6,553 nucleotides of DNA. Origin: an uncultured Candidatus Saccharibacteria bacterium. GTDB lineage: Bacteria > Patescibacteriota > Saccharimonadia > Saccharimonadales > Saccharimonadaceae. The DNA is taken from assembly GCA_915070155.1 (NCBI GenBank), contig CAJZFK010000038.1, forward strand, positions 1 to 6,553. Reading direction: 5' to 3'. Numbering within the stretch: the first letter of the stretch is position 1; each line of letters begins with the position of its first letter. The notes beneath the pieces are model-generated. The model was not told the origin of the DNA. It did not search any database and worked only from the letters and a program-made list of their open reading frames with translations. A program made the translations under genes and the position numbers. Of this stretch, positions 1 through 5,581 are shown piece by piece.

Positions 1-1307
1 AATCCATACGCGCCCATTTTCAAGACCATTGATAAAACAATTGCTAAAATAATATTCAAAGTAATCGAGAAAATTGAAATGTATAGCGGAGTTTTTGTGT
101 CTTGGCGGGCGTAAAATGCTCGCGCGGCCATGTGGTAAATAGTTCGGAATAAAATTGCCACAACCAAACAGCCCAAAATTCCCGCGATTAGTGGATCACC
201 AGTATTGCGGATAAAATGCACGACGTATCCCCTGGTAAAGAAAATCACCACCGACACCGGAAGTGCCATCCAAAAAACAATTCTCAGCAGGGAACGCAGG
301 TCTTTTTGAAATAGGTCAACTCGACCTTCACCCAAATGCCCAGTTAATTGCGGAAAGGCGGCATTTGAAATCGCCACACCAATAAGATTGATCGGCATCA
401 TATGAAGAGTTAAGGCCTGCTGGTACGCCCTAACCGTTCCATCAGCCAAGCGCGAAGCCAAATTGACCTCGACCAAGCTAACCACATAATCCATTCCTTG
501 ATCGACAGAACGCGCTGGCAATAAAGATAAAACTTTCCTAAATCCCTTATTTCGCCAATAGATTTTGAAATTGTAATCAAAGCCAAGTCCAGCCAAGCCA
601 ACCGCGCTGACGATCAATTGCAGAAATGATCCCAAAACCACACCCAATGCCACGCCCATAATGCCGCCGTCAAAAATCTGCCAGCCGAATAAATTGACGC
701 CGCCAGTAAACCACACCGTACCAATAATAATACCGACGTTATACAGCATTGGCGCCAGCGCACAGAACATAAATCGCCCGACCGCTTGCTGAATACTAGC
801 AATCACCGCTGCAACCGCAAAAATAAACGGATTAACCGCGATCACCTGCATCATACTAACCGCCAAAGCATGACCAGACTCGCTCAGACCGGGCGCAATT
901 AAATACTTCATCAACGGATCGGCAAAGATAATAATCAACACCGACGCCGCCATGGTTATTAGCGCCATAAAATTGATCATACTCGAGCTAATTTGCCAAG
1001 CCGACTGCTTATTGCCCTTGACCCAGCGCTCATTAAAAACTGGAATGAACGTCACACTAAGCGCACCAGAAACCAGCACCGCAAACATAAAATCTGGCAC
1101 CATAAAAGCTGCAGTATAAGCGTCTAGTCCAACCGGGTATCCCGCCAATGCTCCATTTTCGCTCGGCATGTAGGCGGAGTTAAGCAGACGATCACGGAAA
1201 AACCCCAACAAGCTCGACAACAACGTCGAGCCCGCCAGAATCGTAGCAGCCAATTTCACATTAAGCCGCTGATTTATTTTCGTAACTGTACTACGAACGC
1301 GCCCCAT
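1..1307 (-). CDS. murJ: MurJ-type lipid II flippase (MviN family), C-terminus cut by window edge
   Basis: MurJ moves the undecaprenyl-linked peptidoglycan precursor lipid II across the cytoplasmic membrane. Reading the minus strand from the ATG at 1307 gives 435 residues without a stop, running off the left edge; full-length family members have roughly 500-550. It is strongly hydrophobic with many membrane segments. Family signatures seen are LGFFRD (residues 34-39), the Asp-Ala pair at 62-63, the Gly-Ala-Leu...Phe-Ile-Pro motif at 81-89, a Pro-x-Asn-Leu-x-Gly-Val-Ala segment near 305-312 and RAFYARQDTKTP at 396-407. The loop between RD and the Asp-Ala pair is about 9 residues longer than in E. 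coli. By eye alignment, E. coli Arg18 and Arg52 are Ser32 and Phe75 here, while Arg24 and Asp39 are kept (Arg38, Asp62). The start lies 6 bases after the ftsH stop with no Shine-Dalgarno, so translation is probably coupled to ftsH. Confidence 0.93.
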   Translation of the reverse strand, partial: MGRVRSTVTKINQRLNVKLAATILAGSTLLSSLLGFFRDRLLNSAYMPSENGALAGYPVGLDAYTAAFMVPDFMFAVLVSGALSVTFIPVFNERWVKGNKQSAWQISSSMINFMALITMAASVLIIIFADPLMKYLIAPGLSESGHALAVSMMQVIAVNPFIFAVAAVIASIQQAVGRFMFCALAPMLYNVGIIIGTVWFTGGVNLFGWQIFDGGIMGVALGVVLGSFLQLIVSAVGLAGLGFDYNFKIYWRNKGFRKVLSLLPARSVDQGMDYVVSLVEVNLASRLADGTVRAYQQALTLHMMPINLIGVAISNAAFPQLTGHLGEGRVDLFQKDLRSLLRIVFWMALPVSVVIFFTRGYVVHFIRNTGDPLIAGILGCLVVAILFRTIYHMAARAFYARQDTKTPLYISIFSITLNIILAIVLSMVLKMGAYG

Positions 1308-1313
1308 AGTATT

Positions 1314-3182
1314 TTACGAATGCAGTTTAGCTTCTTTTGGTAACTTAGTGCCTTTAAGAATCTCGTCAACCTCAGGTTCTTCCAGAGTTTCTTCCTTCAG
1401 TAGAGCCTCGGCCAACTTATCAAGGAACGAACGATTCTCTTTCAGCACCAACATTGCACGATGCTTAGCTTCGGTAATCAATTGCGCGACTTCCTCATCA
1501 ATCATCTTCGCAGTCTCATCAGAATACGGACGCTCTCTGGTCATCTTATCGAACATCAAGCCGCCGTTATCTTCATGGAACACTTGATCGCGCAAGCCCT
1601 TGCCCATTCCTTGCTCAATCACCATATCACGGGCAATTTCAGTCGCTTTTCGCAAATCCGAACCAGCGCCAGTGGTAATTCCGTCATCGCCGTAAATCAA
1701 TTGCTCAGCGATTCGTCCGCCCATTGCCCGAGCCAAAATATCCTTAAACTCGTAAACATTTGTGTAGCTCTTATCTTCTGGCGGCAAGAACCATGTTACT
1801 CCACCGGTACCGCCACGTGGAATGATCGTAACCTTGTGGACTGGGTCAGAATCAGGCAAGACGTGACCAACAATTGCGTGACCAGCTTCGTGATAAGCCG
1901 TTAATTCTTTCTCGTGATCGTTCATTATCTTAGTCTTGCGCTCTGGACCAATTGCCACACGCTCAAACGCCTCAGTTAATTCGTCATTTGTAATCTTCTT
2001 CTTGTTGCGACGTGCAGCGATGATTGCAGCTTCATTAGCCATATTCGCCAAATCCGCACCAGATGAGCCAGCGGTTTTTGCCGCCAATTTATCAAGATCA
2101 ACAGTTTCATCAGTTGGCTTTTTCTTAAAGTGAACCTTCAGAATTGCCTCACGATCTTTACGTTCTGGTAATGTAATATTCACACGTCGGTCAAATCGTC
2201 CAGGGCGAAGCAAAGCCGGATCCAAAACATCCGCGCGGTTGGTTGCTGCCAAAACAATAACATTCGTTTCGCCATCAAAGCCATCCATTTCCACCAAAAT
2301 CTGGTTCAGAGTTTGCTCGCGTTCATCATGACCGCCACCCATACCAGAGCCACGCTTACGACCTACAGCATCAATCTCATCAATGAAGATAATACACGGC
2401 GCATTTTTCTTAGCCTTAGAGAATAGGTCTCGCACTCGGCTAGCACCAACACCAACAAACATTTCCACAAATTCAGAACCGGAGATCGAGAAGAATGGCA
2501 CGCCAGCCTCACCGGCAACAGCACGAGCTAGCATCGTCTTACCTGTACCCGGATTACCGACTAACAATACACCTTTCGGAATCTTTGCGCCCAAATCTTT
2601 ATATTTCTTCGGATGCTTGAGAAAATCAACAACTTCCTGCAAATCTTGCTTGGCGTTATCATTTCCAGCGATATCCGTAAACAGAACCTTTTCCTTGTCT
2701 TGTCCATACAGGCGAGCCTTACTCTTACCAAATCCCATAGCTTGATTATTTTGACCCTGAGCTTGGCGCATCATAAACATAAAGAACACCACAATAATCA
2801 ACACAGGCACAACCATAACCGCCAGGTTCCACATAGTTTCGCCGGTTGTGGATGGTGGAATAACTTTCACCTCAACCTTAGCGTCCTTGTTCAAGCCCTG
2901 CTCATAAATGCTACTAGATTCCTTGACTGAATGCTCGGTAGGTTTTGATTGATCTTTCGGAGTAATCTTAATATCGTTTCCTTGAATCTCCAATTGAGCA
3001 ATTTTACCATCATTTGCTCGACGCACTACATCAGATAATGCAACATCTTTAAGATTTGACGCAGGGAAGAGTGTTGCGTAAAAAATCAACGCTACAAAAA
3101 TTATAATTGCCCAAAACAATCCAAATCGTAAAATTTGACTTATTCTATTCTTTCCATTTCTTTGAGGCATCTTAACAGCCAT
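1314..3182 (-). CDS. ftsH: ATP-dependent zinc metalloprotease FtsH
   Basis: FtsH is a membrane-anchored hexameric AAA+ protease that extracts and degrades membrane and regulatory proteins. From the ATG at 3182 it has 622 residues, normal for the family. Order: helix 1 (about 18-40), a short extracytoplasmic domain, helix 2 (about 118-139), AAA+ module with Walker A GNPGTGKT (209-216), pore motif FVGVG (242-246), Walker B FIDE (266-269), second region of homology ending RPGRFD (326-331), then the peptidase with the zinc motif HEAGH (431-435) and the third ligand Asp509 in a GSDLRKA context. Walker A has Asn where Pro is usual. A TTG six bases further upstream (3188) is in frame; ATG is preferred because AAAGGA lies 10 bases before it and only 4 before the TTG. 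It follows tilS by 28 bases and precedes murJ, in one transcription direction. The tilS-ftsH order is common in bacteria. Confidence 0.97.
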   Translation of the reverse strand: MAVKMPQRNGKNRISQILRFGLFWAIIIFVALIFYATLFPASNLKDVALSDVVRRANDGKIAQLEIQGNDIKITPKDQSKPTEHSVKESSSIYEQGLNKDAKVEVKVIPPSTTGETMWNLAVMVVPVLIIVVFFMFMMRQAQGQNNQAMGFGKSKARLYGQDKEKVLFTDIAGNDNAKQDLQEVVDFLKHPKKYKDLGAKIPKGVLLVGNPGTGKTMLARAVAGEAGVPFFSISGSEFVEMFVGVGASRVRDLFSKAKKNAPCIIFIDEIDAVGRKRGSGMGGGHDEREQTLNQILVEMDGFDGETNVIVLAATNRADVLDPALLRPGRFDRRVNITLPERKDREAILKVHFKKKPTDETVDLDKLAAKTAGSSGADLANMANEAAIIAARRNKKKITNDELTEAFERVAIGPERKTKIMNDHEKELTAYHEAGHAIVGHVLPDSDPVHKVTIIPRGGTGGVTWFLPPEDKSYTNVYEFKDILARAMGGRIAEQLIYGDDGITTGAGSDLRKATEIARDMVIEQGMGKGLRDQVFHEDNGGLMFDKMTRERPYSDETAKMIDEEVAQLITEAKHRAMLVLKENRSFLDKLAEALLKEETLEEPEVDEILKGTKLPKEAKLHS

Positions 3183-3192
3183 TCTCAACTAA

Positions 3193-3198
3193 TCCTTT
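3193..3198 (-). promoter_or_regulatory. ftsH ribosome binding site
   Basis: AAAGGA on the minus strand lies 10 bases upstream of the ATG at 3182 and 4 bases upstream of an in-frame TTG at 3188. The spacing favours the ATG but does not rule out the TTG. Confidence 0.6.
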
Positions 3199-3210
3199 CG
3201 CCTATACTAA

Positions 3211-4047
3211 TCAAACTCTCTTTATTATAACACTTCTTAGCGTCAATTTCATCACAATGCCGCCGCCAACTTGCCAGCAAGAGCCAGCTTTTCCAGTTTT
3301 TATAGCAATTAGCATACGCTCCAATTGAGAACCCAGTAATGACACATCGTAATGTCGTAAAACGTAATAATATAGCAATTCTTGTGCGACATTATCATCT
3401 ATCATCGTCAAAAAATACCGACTCAGGACTTCTCCATCAAACTTCTCTATTTCCTGCTCAATTTCCCTTCTTAATTCTCTCTGTTTTCGCCACGCCTCAT
3501 ATACTCCAAGCTTCTGATATTCATCAAGTTCACGATTTATCTTACGCCTAAATTTATTCCTCTGATACAAGTCGCTTTGATTTGTCTCATCTTCACACCA
3601 TTCCAATTTCTGACGAATCGCATATTCATAAATTCTCTGCTTCGTCCAGCTATTCATCGGCCTAACTATTTGACTATCACTCATCCCCGCCAAGCCTCGC
3701 CACCTGGAGCCACGCTTAAGGTTCATTGCTACAGTTTCAATAATGTCATCTCGGTGATGCGCCGTCACTATCACACCATCAAAATCCGTCGCCACGCCAC
3801 GCAAAAATTCATACCGTCTTTGGCGCGCCAATTCTTCACTGGCATCAGCCCCCAGCTTTTCACGCCGACAAACAAATTGTATTTTATATCTATCAGCTAA
3901 AGCCTCGACAAATCTAGCATCGCTCGCCGAATCCTCACGAATTCCGTGGTCAAAATGAGCGACCACCAAATCTTTTTCCGTTCGCGACATCAAATCCAGC
4001 AAAACTACCGAATCAATCCCACCACTGACTGCGATAATATATCTCAC
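3211..4047 (-). CDS. tilS: tRNA(Ile)-lysidine synthetase TilS (short form)
   Basis: TilS uses ATP and lysine to convert C34 of tRNA-Ile(CAU) to lysidine, so that the tRNA reads AUA and is charged with isoleucine. The 278-residue protein starts with the PP-loop SGGIDS (8-13). It then shows HFDHGIR (31-37), an Ala-Arg-x-x-Arg-Tyr segment (74-79), the TAHHRDD...ET block (95-105), KRGS (111-114), a Val-Arg-Pro (128-130) and the WCEDETNQ...RN segment (150-164), all typical of TilS. E. coli TilS has about 430 residues; this one keeps the catalytic domain and a helical extension but lacks the large C-terminal domains, as in other short TilS proteins. The start is GTG at 4047, placed just before the beta strand leading into the PP-loop. 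No clear Shine-Dalgarno precedes it. It is the first gene of the tilS-ftsH-murJ run and is head-to-head with a CAT-anticodon tRNA gene. Confidence 0.94.
   Translation of the reverse strand: MRYIIAVSGGIDSVVLLDLMSRTEKDLVVAHFDHGIREDSASDARFVEALADRYKIQFVCRREKLGADASEELARQRRYEFLRGVATDFDGVIVTAHHRDDIIETVAMNLKRGSRWRGLAGMSDSQIVRPMNSWTKQRIYEYAIRQKLEWCEDETNQSDLYQRNKFRRKINRELDEYQKLGVYEAWRKQRELRREIEQEIEKFDGEVLSRYFLTMIDDNVAQELLYYYVLRHYDVSLLGSQLERMLIAIKTGKAGSCWQVGGGIVMKLTLRSVIIKRV
3224..3232 (-). promoter_or_regulatory. Possible internal extended -10 promoter for ftsH
   Basis: TGTTATAAT on the minus strand is a perfect extended -10 element (TGn plus TATAAT). It sits over the end of tilS and would start RNA near 3217, about 35 bases before the ftsH ATG. 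No good -35 hexamer is found at 16-18 bases; a TTGACG upstream is only 11 bases away. Extended -10 promoters can work without a -35. This could give ftsH (and murJ) expression independent of tilS. Confidence 0.4.
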
Positions 4048-4053
4048 ATATCC

Positions 4054-4062
4054 ATTATCTCA
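4054..4062 (-). promoter_or_regulatory. Possible extended -10 for a leaderless tilS transcript
   Basis: TGAGATAAT on the minus strand is TGn followed by GATAAT (5 of 6 consensus). The hexamer ends at 4054, and the six bases 4053-4048 would be -6 to -1, putting +1 on the G of the GTG start at 4047. The absence of a convincing Shine-Dalgarno fits a leaderless message. No -35 match is visible. This is prediction only. Confidence 0.3.
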
Positions 4063-4081
4063 CAATTTACCTAAAACGTAT

Positions 4082-4110
4082 TTGGCAAATTTTATACTAT
4101 CTGTTACAAT
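4082..4110 (+). promoter_or_regulatory. Sigma-70-type promoter of the tRNA gene
   Basis: TTGGCA (4082-4087) and TACAAT (4105-4110) are separated by exactly 17 bases, and a TG one base before the -10 (4102-4103) adds an extended -10. RNA should start near 4117, leaving about five leader bases before the mature tRNA 5' end. It lies in the 74-base gap shared with divergent tilS. Confidence 0.75.
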
Positions 4111-4121
4111 CAATGCAGTGT

Positions 4122-4198
4122 GGCACCGTAGCTCAGCTGGTTAGAGCGCAGGACTCATAAGCCTGAGGTCGGTGGTTCGGGTCCACCCGGTGCTACCA
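4122..4198 (+). tRNA. tRNA with anticodon CAT, probably elongator tRNA-Met, CCA encoded
   Basis: A full cloverleaf can be folded by hand: acceptor stem 4122-4128 with 4188-4194, D stem GCTC/GAGC, anticodon loop CTCATAA (4152-4158), T stem GGTGG/CCACC, discriminator A at 4195 and encoded CCA at 4196-4198. It is not an initiator: the three G-C pairs at the anticodon stem base and the unpaired first acceptor base are absent. Elongator Met is favoured, but tRNA-Ile2 (CAT, the TilS substrate) cannot be excluded from sequence alone, because position 4-69 is A-U and 5-68 is C-G. Odd points: a G-U pair at 1-72, an A-G mismatch closing the anticodon stem (31-39), and G instead of the near-universal A at position 58 of the T loop (loop TTCGGGT). 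Confidence 0.93.
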
Positions 4199-4208
4199 GA
4201 AATTATTT

Positions 4209-4237
4209 TTCCTCGTCAATACGACGGGGAATTTTTT
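4209..4237 (+). terminator. Intrinsic terminator after the tRNA gene
   Basis: A 9-base stem (4209-4217 with 4223-4231, one G-U pair) has a 5-base loop AATAC and is followed by six T. It begins 11 bases after the CCA end. On the minus strand the hairpin is followed by A-rich sequence, not a T run, so it should stop only plus-strand transcription. Confidence 0.9.
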
Positions 4238-4249
4238 ATAGATACTGAA

Positions 4250-4414
4250 TTAAATTAGCTCAAGCTCTTCAGATTGAACGCCATCCAAAGCCGCCAATCG
4301 TCGTGACACAAAACTATCCAATTCCCATGAATTACGCTGACGCTCCCACGTTGCTAAATCCTTTTTTCGGGTTACTTCTAAAAATTCAGCTAATTCACTG
4401 GTGTTGATTTTCAT
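4250..4414 (-). CDS. Small hypothetical protein, 54 residues
   Basis: I do not recognise this family. The ATG at 4414 is preceded by AAGGA with a 6-base spacer, a very good ribosome binding site, and the frame ends in TAA at 4250-4252. The product is hydrophilic and highly charged (about 8 Lys/Arg and 11 Asp/Glu), with no cysteine, two Trp (23 and 30), no signal peptide and no membrane segment, and it is probably mostly helical. Residues 5-25 (SELAEFL start, then a basic stretch and Trp-Glu-Arg) faintly resemble the first part of a helix-turn-helix DNA-binding domain, but the protein is too short for confidence. It stands between the tRNA terminator and a divergent promoter region, back-to-back with the membrane protein operon, so a regulator of that operon is one possibility. 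The strong ribosome binding site and its place in an otherwise gene-free gap argue that it is real. Confidence 0.65.
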   Translation of the reverse strand: MKINTSELAEFLEVTRKKDLATWERQRNSWELDSFVSRRLAALDGVQSEELELI

Positions 4415-4420
4415 ATTTTT

Positions 4421-4425
4421 TCCTT
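4421..4425 (-). promoter_or_regulatory. Ribosome binding site of the 54-residue protein gene
   Basis: AAGGA on the minus strand, within an A-rich leader, ends 6 bases before the ATG at 4414. This near-ideal spacing is the main evidence that the small frame is translated. Confidence 0.7.
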
Positions 4426-4452
4426 TTTTGTGTTAATTATTTAACTGTCTTT

Positions 4453-4481
4453 ATACTATCATAAATTTGACAAAAAAGCAA
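4453..4481 (-). promoter_or_regulatory. Weak candidate promoter for the 54-residue protein gene
   Basis: On the minus strand TTGCTT (4481-4476) is followed after 17 bases by TAGTAT (4458-4453). An overlapping TATAAA (4455-4450) is an alternative -10. Matches to consensus are modest; the region is AT-rich, so chance similarity is likely. Confidence 0.25.
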
Positions 4482-4499
4482 TACCTTTTTCGGTCATTA

Positions 4500-4529
4500 T
4501 TTACCTTTTCATTCCGCTTGTGGTACACT
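4500..4529 (+). promoter_or_regulatory. Candidate promoter of the membrane protein/ATP-cone/flavoprotein operon
   Basis: TACACT (4524-4529) is preceded by TGG (4521-4523), making an extended -10. A TTTACC (4500-4505), 4 of 6 bases like a -35, is 18 bases upstream. RNA would start near 4536, close to GAAGGA (4536-4541), leaving a leader of about 19 bases. The rest of the 4415-4554 gap shows no further gene. Confidence 0.5.
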
Positions 4530-4554
4530 GGTAGAGAAGGATTTATACACAAAA

Positions 4555-5292
4555 ATGACCCCCGTAACAATCTCATCACTGGCCACCATAATTTTTGCAG
4601 CGATTATTCACGCTAGTTTTCAGCTTAGCGTCAGTGTTTTAACGTTACTTAGCGGGCATTCAATTGGCAAAAAAACCGCCCAGAGAAAAATTTTTCGTAT
4701 GAGCAACAGTTTTGTACTTGGAGTCGCAATGATCACCTTGTTACTTATCAGCTCAATTTCCTATTTCTTATCACTATTCATCCACCATGTCACCAGCGCA
4801 GAGCAACTCGTTGCCGCCGTCTCTTCAGGGATGATGTTTGGCTTAGGAATCGCAATTTGGGCGTTCTACTTCCGACGACAACCAGGAACTTCATTATGGC
4901 TTCCACGTAATTTTGCAGAATATTTAAACAAACGCACCAAAAAAACCAAAAATTCCATAGAAAGCTTTGCCCTGGGAATAATTAGCGTTATTGCAGAAAT
5001 CATATTTATTATCGCGCCAATTATCGCCGCCAGTCTGGCTATTATCACCCTACCAAACCCCTTCTTGCAAATCATCAGCATAGCGATCTACGCCATCGTG
5101 TCCACACTGCCGCTGCTTGTCGTTATCATCCTGATCGGCAGCGGACGCAGCATCTCTAATTTACAACGTTGGAGAGAAGATCATAAGAGATTTTTGCAAT
5201 TCGCCAGCGGCGGTAGCTTACTAATTTTGGCGGCATTCCTATTTGTCGACCGCGTTATTGGCGTCATTAGCTATGGAGGCAATCTATGGTAA
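4555..5292 (+). CDS. Six-helix integral membrane protein of unknown function
   Basis: Not recognised as a named family. The 245-residue product has about six membrane helices: 7-33, 52-77, 84-106, 137-164, 168-195 and 214-237, arranged as 3+3 around a basic, hydrophilic loop at 107-134 (Arg/Lys-rich, expected cytoplasmic). Size and layout recall LysE/CcdA-like transporter families, but there are no cysteines, so a CcdA/DsbD-type thiol electron carrier is unlikely. Helix 4 holds a buried acidic residue (Glu148) followed by Pro155, and helix 6 contains Asp232-Arg233. The only start near the 5' end is ATG 4555. GAAGGA lies upstream but 13 bases away, longer than usual. Its last 7 bases overlap the ATP-cone gene, so the two are translationally coupled, which suggests the membrane protein works with the nucleotide-sensing protein and the flavoprotein downstream. 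Confidence 0.85.
   Translation: MTPVTISSLATIIFAAIIHASFQLSVSVLTLLSGHSIGKKTAQRKIFRMSNSFVLGVAMITLLLISSISYFLSLFIHHVTSAEQLVAAVSSGMMFGLGIAIWAFYFRRQPGTSLWLPRNFAEYLNKRTKKTKNSIESFALGIISVIAEIIFIIAPIIAASLAIITLPNPFLQIISIAIYAIVSTLPLLVVIILIGSGRSISNLQRWREDHKRFLQFASGGSLLILAAFLFVDRVIGVISYGGNLW
5275..5279 (+). promoter_or_regulatory. Ribosome binding site of the ATP-cone gene inside the upstream gene
   Basis: GGAGG lies within the 3' end of the membrane protein gene, 6 bases before the ATG at 5286. It fixes the start and makes the 7-base gene overlap convincing. Confidence 0.8.
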
Positions 5293-5573
5293 AGCCAGGT
5301 CAAATTGACGTCATCAAACAAGGAAAACGACCGCCAGAGGAGTTTAGCCCAGATAAGCTCCACAATTCCATAATTGCCACCTGTCTAAGCGTTCGCACGC
5401 CAGAAGGTCAAGCTCAAGACATCGCAAAAACCGTCACTCTGGGCGTTATGAATTGGTGCGAAACTCACCCAGAAATAACCTCTGCCGATATCCGCCGCCA
5501 AGCACAACGCATTATGAAAACTCTACATCCTGACGCAGCCTATTTATATAAAAATTATAAAACCATAATTTAG
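5286..5573 (+). CDS. Stand-alone ATP-cone domain protein
   Basis: The 95-residue product is essentially one ATP-cone, the small fold that binds ATP/dATP and works as an allosteric switch in ribonucleotide reductase NrdA and the repressor NrdR. Visible features are the opening strand with VIKQG (9-13), EEF (18-20), Lys24 and the following Ser-Ile-Ile helix (28-30), a central helix (42-58), ITSADIRRQ (64-72) and the closing AAYLYKNY segment (84-91). It lacks the N-terminal zinc ribbon of NrdR and any reductase domain, so the nucleotide signal must be passed to another protein, most simply its operon partners. It has two cysteines (33 and 58), not arranged as a metal site. It overlaps the membrane protein gene by 7 bases, and its stop codon is part of the next gene's ribosome binding site. 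The domain call is firm; the role is inferred. Confidence 0.88.
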   Translation: MVKPGQIDVIKQGKRPPEEFSPDKLHNSIIATCLSVRTPEGQAQDIAKTVTLGVMNWCETHPEITSADIRRQAQRIMKTLHPDAAYLYKNYKTII

Positions 5574-5576
5574 GAG
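5571..5576 (+). promoter_or_regulatory. Ribosome binding site of the flavoprotein gene, overlapping the preceding stop
   Basis: TAGGAG includes the TAG stop of the ATP-cone gene and lies 5 bases before the ATG at 5582, a layout that couples translation of the two genes. Confidence 0.8.
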
Positions 5577-5581
5577 ATTTG

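Noticed and set aside
410..802. Minus-strand frames of about 60 codons
   Set aside because: They are out-of-frame shadows inside murJ, which is continuous from 1307 to the window edge.
1348..2930. Several plus-strand open frames of 65-147 codons
   Set aside because: They lie opposite ftsH, whose frame is full length with all family motifs; they have no recognisable domains or ribosome binding sites.
3211..3213. Recoding of TGA as glycine (Gracilibacteria/SR1 code)
   Set aside because: No in-frame TGA occurs in the long genes, glycine is coded by GGN throughout, and TGA ends tilS at the expected place.
3224..3254. TTGACG plus TATAAT as a full promoter for ftsH
   Set aside because: The spacing is only 11 bases, too short for a -35/-10 pair; only the extended -10 is kept as a candidate.
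3339..3900. Plus-strand frames of 70 and 107 codons
   Set aside because: They lie opposite tilS, which is well supported by its motifs.
4866..5081. Minus-strand frame of 71 codons
   Set aside because: It is a complement shadow of the membrane protein gene; its hydrophobicity mirrors the sense strand.
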